From: Marasmius tenuissimus | Taxonomy: Eukaryota > Basidiomycota > Agaricomycetes > Agaricales > Marasmiaceae | Assembly: GCA_029532415.1 (NCBI GenBank) | Contig: JAQOTA010000023.1 | Location: 372,001 to 436,000 of the forward strand | Direction of reading: 5' to 3' | DNA: 64,000 nt | Shown: positions 1 to 12,095 of the stretch, in pieces | How the letters are laid out: every line of letters starts with the position of its first letter | Position numbering within the stretch: position 1 is the stretch's first letter | The notes under the pieces: model-generated | Seen by the model: the letters and a program-made list of their open reading frames with translations, nothing else | Databases searched by the model: none | What the model was told of the DNA's origin: nothing | Program-made: the position numbers and the translations under genes

Positions 1-3000
1 CCGCATGGGCTTCCTAGGAACCGTAGACCGCAAGGTTGGATACGAGCAGTTCCGAGCGAAGCGGGGTCCTGATCAGAACCAGTCGTCTTCTGAGCCACCG
101 GTGACGATTCATGGGGGACTAGAAAGAAGACTGATACCAGCGGCGCCGGTGATGTATACGTTGGGATCAGCTGGCGGGTTTGTTGGCGGCGCCGCAGTGA
201 TTACGGTGTTTCGTTTGCGCCGCAGGTTCCTTTGATGTGGGGGGCATGGGACGTCGCCGATATCGGGGTTGACTGAGGTAGACTTCTCATGCAGCTGTAC
301 AACAAGAAGTTGGATACTGTACGGATAAGTGCGCGGACGAATAATACATGGCTCCGGGAGAGAGTTTCCTTTCACAGAGACTCCATTATTGCCTTGGGCC
401 TCTTACCCTGAGTGCTGGTACTCTGTCCAAAGTCCGCTTCGTTCGCAGGCAGCACGTTCCAGTCGAAGCACTGGTGTATGTAAAAGGGCTGCAAAGCTTG
501 ATTGGCACGGTAGTATTGTCTGTAAAGGAACGACGACTAACGATTGAATTAACGAGCCTTCTAGTCGACACCGATCCGCCTCTGGTTTCAGTTCCGGGGT
601 TCTTGGAGTTTGCTTGTAGGATTCCCACCCATGCTGGTGCAACTAGGTGAGGACTCCTTCATCTCCGCGTGATAAGGGGGTACTAAGGTCCTCATTCTTT
701 ACCCTATCGGTACTTCCGCACTATGCTCCCTGGCCATTTCTCAGGGGTTCTAGGTCGAAGTGAACCAGGCTAAACGATTTGGGGTCTGTATTTGACGCAA
801 CATCCAAGGCGACCTCGCGTTTCCAGTCCTACATCTCATGGAAGCCTTCAAGTCCGGGTGAACCTGAGAGACAACCCTCACCACGGCCGCTCCCATCTTT
901 GGGAAGAAGATCGTACGTTTTTGTCTTTACCGCGACAGGCCGTCGAGATGTAAGTCTAGTTTCAATACCTCTTGCCATGACATAGGCCGTGTGCCCGGCA
1001 GTTTGGCCTCCGCATGGAACCCTTTACTAACAGTCGTTTATCATTCTGAGAGTGGAGGCAAAAACTCTCCACCGGCAATCGTAACGACTGTCTGACAGAC
1101 AAAAACCTATCTTTCGGCGCGCTCAAATGACTGCGGACGTGGAAGACAACCAAGCCGATGGGCTTTCAAATACGACACATTCAATTGCAAGGTAAGTTGT
1201 TCCGCTCAGATCGTGAAGCTGCTGTTGATCCACGCTAAACATATGTCAGTGATGTGGCCGTCCATATGTCGTTTTTTTGCTGGCGAGGTCGCTCACCACT
1301 ATGCGAGAGGGATGCCTGTCGAAGGGGCTCCGGGTCCGTAAGTATTAGCCACAGTGCTCTCCACTTGTGGCGCCTTTCATACAACACCTCTACACCAGTG
1401 AGAAAGGGTTCTTGAACTCAGCAACAGTGCCTTCGATTGACCCCCGACAAGCTCTCGCCATCGTGCAAGAATCTATCGATCTTTCCTTGCGCGCGCCGGG
1501 AGAATATTCCACATCATACTACGGTTCCCGCTACCACCCCTGCTGCCTGGTTCTCAAGTCTCATGATGTGAGAGTACTCAATGATTGCTGAATTTACTCC
1601 GCTGGCTGCCTACTTCTCCCAGGAGGTCCCACGATCCCAAAGGATCATCGGTTTCTCGAGCCCCTAGGCTGTGAAGTGCCTACCTCGTTACTGATAGATA
1701 TTGAAGTTTAGCTCCGGCCATATTGTCCGACTGGCTCTTCTTGAACGGCAGGCAAGGGTGATTGATTTCATTGCCCCCGGTCGAACGTTTACGATAACGA
1801 GGAAAGAAAGAAGAGATATAAGCTACTACGCGAGCGACAGGGTGGCAAACACCATATTTCCCTCCTAAGTTTCCATTCAGGGTGGTATAGGAGTTCAGGT
1901 AACTCCAATCAAAGTTATGCGCCGCCGGACGTGTGTCGATAATGAAGGACCGTCCCCATTGTAAAGCGATTCTTGCCGTAAAATGTGTTCACTTGCCTTG
2001 GCTCACTTACGAATGCCCACTCGCCACACAGACGGGCGGGACGACATTTCGATCAAGGATGCGAGCTCAGAAGGTCGCCTCTTGTAGGGGGAATGTTTGT
2101 CATGATGACTATCACGTCGTCCGTCGCGACATGAAGATAGAACGAAGGGCAGTGAGCATGGACTTATTGCTTGAAGTGGAAGGTTCAGCCGAAGAAGGAA
2201 GCTTGAATAAGTAGGTTTTTAATTTCGTGAAGATGACAGGATCTTGTTGTTCTGCGGTTATGATCAGCTCTTCCCTACTTTTGTCTCTTTGGGCCCCGCT
2301 TACGGCTCTATATTCCGGCGGGCATCAGTCATTTTTCAAGGGTTTCAATTTGGAATGGAATGATTTGTTGTCCAGTCCATGTTTCTGAAGTGTCAACTAC
2401 ATATCCGCTCCGTGGTGGCCACACCGGGTCAGTCGCTTGGTCATGACTTGAGTAGATTTGATCGGACGCTAAGAATGGGTTGGTAGAGTGTGGATCTGTC
2501 GTTTGCCGGACTTGTATGGGAACGGGTTGGGTCTATGATAGACCGCCAGACTGGTGTGAGGAATCGGACGACCATCACGATCAAGAGAGGGTAGACCATT
2601 GATCAAGCGCACGCTTTTCAAAACTTTCTAATCGTAATTCAAGAAGTGGTTGTATCTACCTAGAAATTACCAGTGACCTGAGGGGGCTTCCCTTCCCGAT
2701 GACCTTCATTTCATCTACCTAGTTGAGGCTCTTCCTAAAGCGCCACCAGGGTTCATTTCCGATCTCGCAACTCGTTTCTGGGTCGTTAACTAACCTCGGT
2801 GTCTATGCAATCATGCGTCCATATCTGGGACTACTGATGGGACAAGGACGTACTCGACCAACTGAGTCCATGCATGCACGTCCCGGCGTTTTGCGGCCCA
2901 AATTACTCCGTAATGGCCACCCGAGCCTGTTGATTCCCTGGTGCAGTCGATAGTTCCTAATTAATCTAACCAATCCTGCCCAAAAGTTCCGACTTCCCTC

Positions 3001-5127
3001 ATACCATGGTAGATTAAGAAGCCAACTAATTGGTCCCCGGCGGAATCAGAGAGTACATAGTGAGAAAATCCGACATCGTGTTGGACCCCTTCGTGGAATT
3101 AAAAGAATAGAGTATGTGTTCTCACCGTCACTGTCGAGGGAGGGACGAGTGCAATGGGCACATTTAGCCCATTTGGTTTTGCCGGACAAGAAGGCTGGAA
3201 AATGGCCGAAGAGGCAAAGACTCTCAAAGACTCTGTTTCCCGTCGACCCTGCTCCGACCCGGCAGTGGCCGTTGGCTCCCATGGTAAATAGGTTTTATTC
3301 CCCGTGTCTCGGTGTGGCGCCGGACCTTCAATGGACGTGAAGTCTCGAGATCAGAAACTCCGTTCTCAGCGACTTTGACTGAATGATAATCATCGTATCA
3401 GGTCGTAAGTAGAAATGAGTCAAAGCTGGGTCACTCTTATCGTATAAGGAATCTCCGTAGGTTATTGTCCATAGAAGGGGACGACGCATTCTGATTGAAG
3501 GATTGAACAATTGAAACTTCATTGTGCTGCAGATCGAGGGGCCATCACAGTATCACAAGACCGCCCTCTTTCATTTCAACAACGATGCCCAATGATTGCA
3601 AGACTTTTCTGGGTCTTAGTCTGACGGTCGGGGGAACGGGTGTCACGATTGAAAGGAACATGCATCCTGCAAACCGTTCGTCCGTTTGCATGTCCATGTT
3701 GATCGTGCCATCCCACGCTCCCGCGGAAAACTCCGAAGCATCACAGGGTCCTCCTGAATTAATCTCTGCATCAGGATCAATGTGGACTGATAGCCTCAAG
3801 AATCGGCGCGTTGTGATTACAAATAGCTCTCTGGTTGAGTGCTGGAGCTCCACAGCACGAACTCGAAGAAAACTTTCATCTATCTAACTCATCAACAAAG
3901 CGTTCCGTCAACGATGACACTACGAGTGAGGTGATATGAAAACTATCCTGGACGCGAGCGTCCGGTACCGCACGGCGTCCCTTTGACCCAGAATTGAATA
4001 TTAAGGGCTCGAACTGGACCTTGAACGTTGTTGAACGTGGAGTGTCTCGCCGAGAAGACATGAGAAGCTTTCTCGTCATGGCTTCGTTACGGCCTCCCAG
4101 GGGCAATTACACGCTATGTGGCGTCATGTCACGACAAAAGGAACTAGAGAGGAGAGCAGACGGAGATGACTCAATAATAGAACCCACGACGCTGAGCCCG
4201 ATAAGCAACAAGGACCATCGAGTTGTTCCTAGCACGCTTCATAGGTGGTATTGAAGATAAAACAGGAGGAGTCTACACGAGGCTGTCGGTCCAAACCTCG
4301 ACAAGACTTACACGTCAACCTTCCTCATGGCGCTCATTAAATGGTAAGGTCCGGGGAGCTGGCTTGTAAAACGGTATTCTAGTGAGATTGAATTGAAAAC
4401 AGTGGGACCCCCGACTGCACCCGTTCCGCCGGTGCCATCCTGTTTACTGAGATCTTGCAAACAGATCATGATGCGTTTGTCAGACGAGTCCTCGCTGTTC
4501 CTGACTGGAAGATGCCACGTTAAGGGTCGCTAATAGGCGTTGGACAAGCAGATCGCCCTCCGTGGACTTACCGTTAAAGGGCTATCGCTGTCGTGCGCCT
4601 CCACGTCCCTTTACCTAGAAAAGGAGAACAAACGCACCCCCGAAACGGACTCAAGACGAGCGCCAAGAATGTACGATCGCAGGCTAGCTGCCGGGAGGGG
4701 ATGGAACTACCGGATAAAAGGAGACGGAGATGGAGACGGAGGGGTGTTGAATAGAATTTCTCATAAAGTCCACAAGGAGTTTCTGGCGTCGCGTTTTTAG
4801 GTCGTGGCGGCTCTCGGAGTACGGGATGGAGAAAAGGTCACAGAAAGGTCCATAGAGAAATCCCGGTCGTCTCGGTGTCGCGTCGCGCTAGCCGCCCTCC
4901 TCGTTGAGCATCTTCGAGAATGAAACTAAGGGACAAACCAACCCGTTCCTGTAAGACGTACAAAAACAGGTGTCATTGTTTGTCCGCGGGGATGAAAGCA
5001 AATGAATGACTATATTATTACAAGGAAGCAGGGTGGAAACACGAAGATGTCGAGAGTAGTGGGGAAGAGATGACGCAGCGGAGAAGGATGGGAAAAGGTA
5101 CTAAAGAACGATTCGAATATCCATCTG
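1..5127. other. Gene-poor region, no supported gene
   Basis: I see no convincing exon chain here on either strand. Reading frames stay short (up to about 120 codons), which is what chance gives at this base composition, and none shows a recognisable motif. An open frame at 5-235 (plus) ends in a Gly/Ala-rich hydrophobic stretch followed by Arg residues. It could be the 3' end of a gene cut by the window edge, but nothing identifies it. A short purine repeat of GGAGAY units lies near 4720-4742. The last ~300 bases should hold the 3' UTR of the zinc-ribbon gene. Confidence 0.5.
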
Positions 5128-5759
5128 TTACTTGTGTTGCGGGCTCATGTAGCCGGATTGAGGAGGAGAGCTTATATATCCTGGCTGGTATCCGGGCTGA
5201 TGATTGGCGGGTGGTTGATTCGGACTAAAATAGCCTTGAGAGGTGTGATATCCGCCACCATAAGCGACAGGAGGTTCCCATTGTCTGTTTTGGTTCGCAA
5301 GGGTCCAGTATTCATATTAGATAGGACTGTCATGGGTCAACGGATTCGCAGTCACGCACCCAGGTCCACTTGGAGTCCTCCACTGACAGATCCCACAGAG
5401 CCAGAGGTGCTTCTTGTCGAAAGGAATAACGGGGATGAAGAAGAGCTCGAACCAGGTGGTACTCTTCGCAGCGAAGACAGCAGCTGTAAAAGGTGACGGC
5501 CAAGCGAGACGTCAGTAGAGTTTCTGTAGAGAATGGTTCTAGCAATCACCATTGTGACAATGCGGACATAAACGAGCTGGCTGTTCTTGACCTTCTGGTT
5601 TGATCTTATTCTGGCATCCAACTGACAGAAATGTACTGAGAACCTTCAAAAAGGATCGAATAGAGTAGTTAAGCGTACAGAAAATGGGAAGACAAACTGA
5701 AAGGAATCCGTGAGTCGAAGAAGCTTCTGAGTACTCGGTAAATATTACTTACAGAACAT
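5128..5759 (-). CDS. Zinc-ribbon small protein, 125 aa
   Basis: Five exons (5753-5759, 5679-5696, 5550-5621, 5360-5483, 5128-5284) total 378 nt and join in frame. The first two exons are only 7 and 18 nt, so the gene is easy to miss. The protein starts MFFCLPIFFGCQNK and carries two CxxC pairs, LCPHCHN (about residues 27-33) and LWLCGICQW (about 59-67), separated by a conserved-looking TTWFELFFIPVIPF segment. This is the pattern of the fungal zinc_ribbon_15 family, often annotated loosely as 'rhodopsin family'. The last third is a disordered Pro/Gly/Tyr/Gln tail ending GYMSPQHK. The pattern and spliced frame are seen directly. The molecular role is unknown; the hydrophobic segments hint at membrane contact. 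The penta-EF-hand gene lies 355 bp upstream on the same strand. Confidence 0.8.
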
Positions 5760-6114
5760 GATCAATAAGGATTGGAAGGAGAGCTGGAGTTGATACAGTC
5801 AAATAGGGATACAGGAGTTCGAGAAGATGGCGGTTAGTGGTGAAGTAGCAGAATGATTCACGCAGTCAAGGCAATGCCGCCAAGAAGCGGATGGTACAGC
5901 CTACTTGATCAACTGATCAGACATATAGAATCTTATCTTATCTTTCAAAGTTTCAACGCTGCTGATTACAATGGTATGTAAGGGTAACAGAGTATTTACA
6001 AGTACAGAACAAGTACAGAGGGAAGAGAATCGTGTCAGTCGTGCAGGCGTCACGCGTAAATATTAACAGATGGGGGATAGCAAGCTGCGCGATATCATTA
6101 TTAAGTTTAAGACT

Positions 6115-7182
6115 TCAAGGAGCGCTGAGAACCATCTGCGTTCACACGTCAGATGCTGCGGACAAGATACGGGTACGGAGCGACTCACCGACATGAACTG
6201 CTCATAGTTGAGCTGCACCCATCCATTTCTATGTGTATCCGCCCTATGGGGTTGTTCAGGTTCGACGGCCGAATGCGAGATAATATGGTTACACACCTCT
6301 GGAATGACTCTGTCAAGGTCTTTACGACTACGCAAGCACGGACGAAGCGGTCAAAGGTGATGCCAGGTGCTGGGCCATATGCAGTATCTGGCGCTGAAGC
6401 TATCGAACGTTCTATATCAGATGAAATTCATCATGAGACGAGGGTCAGGAACATGAACTTACCATACTTCTGTTCTACCATCTGCAAAAGGTTGGGTGAT
6501 AGATTGTACCCAAATGAACGCAAAGCTTCTGCCAGTTCAGGCCCCTCTATCGATCCTGAGCGGTCTCGGTCGAAGTGGCGAAAGACGTTTTGCCAATCAG
6601 AAATGTACTTCCACAGCCCCGCGAATTCTAGGATTGAAGTGAGTTGCGCGTTAAGGTCGAGGGAGGTGATATAAGGTACCGTTGAAGCTTATCGTCCCAC
6701 TTCGATCGACATCCTAGTACACCTTTAGCAAAGGAAGGGAGGAACGATGGAGAGAGTTGAACGCACAAATATTGACATGAGCATCTTCACAGTGTCCAGG
6801 TCGAACTCTGGATTTCTTCTGGTCAGGAAAATGTCTCTGCTAGACCGTCAATGATTTCTAAACTCACTCGTCCAATTTCCTACATCATGGAATCAGAAAA
6901 GGTGCGATAGCCGGGAAATAAGAGGAGTCACGCACCATTAACTAAAGCCTGCTGCAGCTCATGCACTGATATCGACCCTGACCGGTCCGTATCGACGGTG
7001 TTGAAATACTGCCATAATTGAGGGTCTACGCCAGGCGGAGGTCCATAAGGTTGGCTCGAATACCGCTGAGACGAATGCCTTGAAGTATTGGAAGGAGCAT
7101 ATGTACTATGTGTGCTGTGTATTGATCCTCCGGAAGAATATCCGTGTCGATGGTGAGGGTGATATGGCGGTTGCTGGTACAT
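6115..7182 (-). CDS. Penta-EF-hand calcium-binding protein (ALG-2/Pef1 type)
   Basis: The multi-exon gene starts at the ATG at 7180-7182, giving a Pro/Gln/Tyr/His-rich N-terminal arm (MYQQPPYHPHHRHGYS) like that of PEF proteins. Calcium-binding loops follow in order: DTDRSGSISVHE (exon 1), DVDRSGTISFNE (short exon near 6750) and DRDRSGSIEGPE (exon around 6580). A degenerate later hand sits in DTHRNGWVQLNYEQF. The last exon (6115-6135) encodes MVLSAP, matching the usual PEF C-terminus after YEQF. ALG-2/Pef1 proteins are calcium-dependent adaptors in ESCRT and COPII membrane traffic and dimerise through the fifth hand. That role is inferred from the family. Spliced segments such as NGNWTKFDLDTVKMLMSIF, EFAGLWKYISDWQNVFRHF and GITFDRFVRACVVVKTLTESF leave little doubt about the family. 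The fifth hand lacks some acidic ligands, as is usual. Confidence 0.88.
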
Positions 7183-9063
7183 TGTAGAGGGTGAGTAAGG
7201 CAGAAAAGCCCAGAGCCGACCCGCAGTGGTCCTTATATAGTTGGGCGCCAGCAAAATACACCAGGGGTATTGAAAAAGTGGCTGTACACTCTCCCCGTGA
7301 CTCACCGCCATCCTCCGCCATGAGCTCCTCTTTGCCCAGCCTTTCCTCACCGCTCAGCATGCTCTGGCGAGAACTCTACTCCGTCTTGGAACTGCGCATT
7401 TGATTCTCGTGTTTGGACTTCATGTGAATGGGAGCGATCGGGATAATGACCTACCGCTCATATCAATCACACTGGGAGGCGCCCAGGTTCGCTAACTTCG
7501 TCAACAGGAATAGAAGGGTTCCAACACTGCTTCAATAGGACCTCTCATGAGCGCGTCTCGCTCGTTGTCGGCAGAGCTATTATATTACCTCGGGCACTGT
7601 ACAAGGTCCTTCGCTGGTCCCTCGTGTTCGAAAACGCAGGCCAGGAAACTTCCTGAGGAAGGTCAAAGAACTGGTTTCAAGGGGTTGATACGTGGTATGT
7701 GCAAAGTCCCTTCACAAGTTTCAAGTCGAAAGTTCCGTGCCGACTGAGCATGATTTCATTCAACGCTCTCCGACGGGTGGCGGAACATTGGGCCTGTAAG
7801 TTCGAATCGATGCTTTGGCCTGCCAAAAATGTATCAAAGCAAGTAGGTAAGTATTCACCAGATCGACTCAGAAATGATGAACGGCTTTGAGTCGGGGTTC
7901 TGGTACCAACTAGCAGATTTTAACGGACGGCTAAACTTCGGGGGCTTTTCGAGTAAGTGCGGCGAATTCAAAATCTAACAGGCCTCCTCGACGTCGACTT
8001 TTACTTCAATAACTGCGGGTATCGGGAGCAATCCATCATTCATTCATCGCCGATGCCATACACCACTTTTGATTGCGTATATGTGGGAAATAGTCAACTC
8101 CGTCGGTTCGTTCATTAACCGTACAATCCGGATACATTTCGCGGGGATTCAAAAACGGTTATCCAGTTTGTACAAGACCATGCACTTTACAATTACTCAC
8201 TTACACAGACAGCTCCCGTTTCATGCATAAGATCCTCTTTGCAGCGGGTACTTTTCGAATTTCGACATACGGGATTTGTACGTCAACTACAAAGTGCAGC
8301 CACAACGTCTATTACACCCGAAATCATTCGTTCTTACTTTTTGCGGTCGTGCCACCCCCGGCCCGGTAGGTCGGGACCTCGATTGCGCGCCCATGGTGAC
8401 AGATGATTTTTTCCTGGGTATTAGATTGCAGAAAGCAGAAAAAACCAACGTTACTTCGAGCTAGGTACATGTACGACGGATCGACGAAGCCGGAATGAGA
8501 TGGGATCGAGGTAACAGAAGACCGTCATATGCGACTCGGAAGGAGACTGGGAAAAATGGGGACATGGAGCATGGGATATATCAATGTAACATACACTATA
8601 GATACTTAAATAAAAAAAAGCAATATTGTATGGTATGTGGTGGGAATGGTGCGAGTGAGATCAAGTACAACAACAGCGATAGCAGTAACAAAGAGCCATT
8701 TTTCGTTCGACATCATAGAGTGGCGGGAGCAGGAACCAAGAGTACAGTAGCGGTGGCATAAGATAAGACGAGCTTTTGGATGGGTGGAGGGGGCGATTAG
8801 GTCAAGTGCATCCGACAAGAGGGAAAAGGGGAGGAAAAATATACAATAAACAAATGCTCTAAGTCGATTGATGTATCAGGAAATTGAGACAGACGATGGA
8901 AATAAAGCAATGCATTGTCCAGAGTCAATTCATGTCCGATGCAAGAGTGCAGAAATTGTATACGAAAGTGAGCAGAGTCGGCAAAGTAGGCGATTCACAA
9001 AAGCTGTGAATATTGAGATGACACCGAGAAAAGTTTTGTGGAACAGACAACAGGTCAGAAGCT
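7183..9063. other. Intergenic region, no gene seen
   Basis: This stretch separates the PEF gene start from the Zn2Cys6 gene stop. I found no exon chain with a recognisable product. The bases next to 9063 should be the 3' UTR of the regulator and those next to 7183 the promoter of the PEF gene. A B-box-like GTTCGAATC near 7801 has no tRNA cloverleaf around it. Confidence 0.5.
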
Positions 9064-11711
9064 TCAGCTTCCGAAATCCATCGCATATCCAGGGGGTGGT
9101 GCATGGTAGAAGTCGGCATCTGTAGCCTCAGCCTTGAATCCTACGACGCCAGGTGATCCGCCGCTGCTACCAGCTGTCCCTGGAGGGGTATAATCGCCCC
9201 ACCCTCCCGCGTTCACACCATGCCCCAACTCGGGCGGGGCGGTGCTGGGACCACCTCCCCGTATCATGGACGTAGAGGCTAGCGATAAGGGCGGGAGTAC
9301 CGGATGTGATACGTGGTTGGGGGGCAGATGGGGCGAGGACTGTGTTTGAATCTGATGCGGTGGAGGATTTGAGGAGTAGCCCATTTGAAGGGAAGTATTG
9401 GGAGAAGGTGAGGAGTGGTTCGACTGCGAATGATGGGATATGGAAGGGATGTAGGACCCAGAACTCTTAGCTGCCGGCGTGGAAGAGAAGTGATGAATTT
9501 CTCCTAAAGACGACGTCGATAATGCTGTCGTAAAATGAGGTTGTCCATGCTCACTATGGGGCGACCCTCCAGAGGAGGTGTTCGATGAAGACCCAAGTCC
9601 AGGTCCAGCCAGGTACCTGGCCGGCATGCCATGCAGCGACGAGGAGTCCGCCATTCCATAATAGTCTCCCGTCGTTGTTGACGTGAACGGATAAGGCGGG
9701 GAGAATCCATTAGGTCCGAGACCTTGCCCCTTACGTGCTTCCCAGACGCCCTTCACAAGACCCACGAGATCTTCTCGTTCTCCTTTTCCGCTGGCTCCAT
9801 TACCAAACGCCCACCTCATTTCGCTCATCGCTGTAAGGCAAACACTAACGCCTTCGTCCGAATCGAGGATAGGGAGAAGTCCGGGCCGAACCTCTTCGAC
9901 GCCAAATCCCATGTTGAAGGAAGATGAGGTGGGGTCGTCAACTGACTCGTTCTTGGGTTGGAAGGACGTGACGTAGTCCACGAGATCGCCGCTGGATATG
10001 CTGGCACTGAGGTAGGCGGCGTAAAAGAGGCCATCACGAATGAGGCCGGTGTCATAGCGGAAGAGGTCGGTCCCTTCGTAGGACAAGTTATATTTGACGA
10101 TGCTAAGGATCGAAGGGAGGAGGCGGAAACATCTACGGGTCGCTGCCTCGTATAGTGCACCTGGAGAATTCGGCGAAGGGGAAGTAGGGGAGGAGGGGGT
10201 TCGCGCTATTTGTCTGAGTGATTCTTTGATCAAGTTGTCTGCAAAAATAGGGAAGGGGGTTCAGTTTGATTTTGGAGAAGAAAACGGTGAAAGAATGATT
10301 TGGACTTACGGCACTCGAAGATGATAAGTTGCCAGGCACTGGTCCATTTTTCTACATCGACGCCATGACCAGCCCTTCGGATGCAGGCCAGTTCTTCCCA
10401 ACAAGACTCTAAGCCTTTCCACACTTCACGAAGTGCGACGGCGTCGACGACGCCTCCGTTGGCCTGGATGGCCTTGGACGCTCTTGGAGATAAGATGATT
10501 CGATGGGCCGTGCGGATGAGCGTAGATAGACGGAGGGGAGTGGCAAAAAGATATGAATCGGGAGAAGAAAGCGATAGAGGCGTCGATGACCCGTTCAATG
10601 GGGGCGGGCTCCGAGAGGAAATGGGAGGCGTGGAATTAGGAGGAAACGTGGGAGAAACGGGGGAAGGCAGATGATTTGGGTACCCGTTGGCATACGACCC
10701 GGGGCTAAAGAGGTTTAAACCGGTGAAGTTGAGGGTGTTCGGGGTGAGAGGCGCTGAAGAGACCGGCGCGAGGGCATCGAGGTCATCGGTCGAGAGGAAC
10801 AACCGACCCCCTCGCAGGCCCGCAGTAATGCTTTCCTGAATATAAGCGTACCAGAAAAGCCTAGTCCTGACTGCTGCATGGTCTTCGGGGTTCGCGGCGG
10901 AGGTGATGGACAATGACGAGAGTGATAGGACCTGTGAAAGGCTAGCGTCGCGGATAGCGACCCTGTCTAAAGGGTGGACGGTGTCGTCCTCGTCCACCAG
11001 TGGCTGTAGAAGCAGTAGAATTCGCAGGCCGTCCCACGTTGGACTGCGTAAGATGGCGTGGGCATCGAGGAACTCGAGTATCTCTCTTAGCATCTGCTGA
11101 GCGCGCTCTTTCCTCAGCGACATCGGACCTGGAGAACTTGAGAAAGGATGTCCGCGCTCGTCGAGACCGTAGCTGGATGCCCAAACGACCAACAGCAAAG
11201 AGATGAGTGTCGTTTGAGATGATAGCGTTTGTCCCTGACTCTGTGCCTGGGTATACCGCGCAGGGAACTCTACTGGGTCCAAGACGGGTCGCTGTATGCT
11301 GAACCATGACCAGAAGGGCGATGAGAAAAAATCTGGATGAAGCTTTGGGATGACGGAGGGTCTGGGAGATGAACCAGAAGAATGGTCACCGTTCTGAGAA
11401 CTACCGGCTTTACCGTAAATTGCCTCGACCTGCTGTAACCTCCTTCCCCTTCTCAAAAGCTTTACGGCCTTCACGTCTGCAAATTCGTCTACGCATTTGA
11501 GACCACGTTCACGACAATTTGAGCAGGCGGGGTTAGGACCGGATGTTGGGACTGGGAGGTCTTTGAGATCACATCTGACCCTTCGCATACGACAGGCACC
11601 ACAAGCACTGAATTGCTGCCGGGAGGACTTGGGCTGACCGGAGGGACGACGAGAGTAGGGCGCGGTGCGGGAGGACGATGAGGACGAAGGGTTGCTCGAC
11701 GTTGGGGACAT
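9064..11711 (-). CDS. Zn2Cys6 fungal transcription factor, 858 aa
   Basis: Two exons (10310-11711 and 9064-10238) flank a 71-bp intron and join as IFECHNLIKESLRQ. The binuclear zinc cluster is complete: C37, C40, C47, C63, C66 and C73 in the spacing CX2CX6CX15CX2CX6C, preceded by a Ser/Arg-rich N-terminus. A basic linker (LLRRGRRLQQVEAIYGK) follows, then a region like the fungal 'middle homology' domain (FFSSPFWSWFSIQRPVLDP). The last ~300 residues are low-complexity Ser/Gly/Pro/His sequence with little structure, which may act as an activation region. It should be a nuclear DNA-binding regulator. The target genes cannot be told from sequence. No clear metabolic gene lies next to it, so it is not obviously a cluster-specific regulator. 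The start was chosen as the first ATG upstream of the zinc cluster in frame. Confidence 0.9.
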
Positions 11712-12095
11712 CGAGGGCGAAGGTTAAGGGACGGAGAAGACGACGATGGGGGGTAGGACGTGATGAGGACCATTCTTTCTTATAAAGTAGAAGTAATATT
11801 AAAAATTATATAAGGTCAATAATAGAGTAAGTGTTGTAGCCGGAGGAGAGCTTTTAGTATTTACATTTGTTGATTTCGAGCATTCGTGCAGATCCATGAT
11901 CATGGTCACGCTCGTGGGAACTTTCGCCATCGCAATCTATCCTTCCGTGGTACGGTGACATTACTCCTTCGAGATACATAGATCTATGATCCTGAACCTT
12001 ATCTGACGTCCCAGCAAACCTTAGCCAGCCGCCGATTTCGGATACTAGATGTGGCTCCGCCAGTCAACCCTACAACGTTCCATGTCCCACTCCCA

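Noticed and set aside
5..235. Open frame of 76 codons at the left edge with a Gly/Ala-rich C-terminus
   Set aside because: It could be the end of a gene cut by the window, but no motif or splice signal supports it and the opposite strand is equally open.
3522..4106. Overlapping open frames of up to 121 codons on both strands
   Set aside because: Both strands look equally protein-like, frames do not join at splice sites, and the length is expected by chance in 64 kb.
7797..7812. tRNA B-box-like GTTCGAATC
   Set aside because: No A box, acceptor stem or anticodon arm could be drawn around it. A similar GGTTCAAATC near 32140 fails for the same reason.
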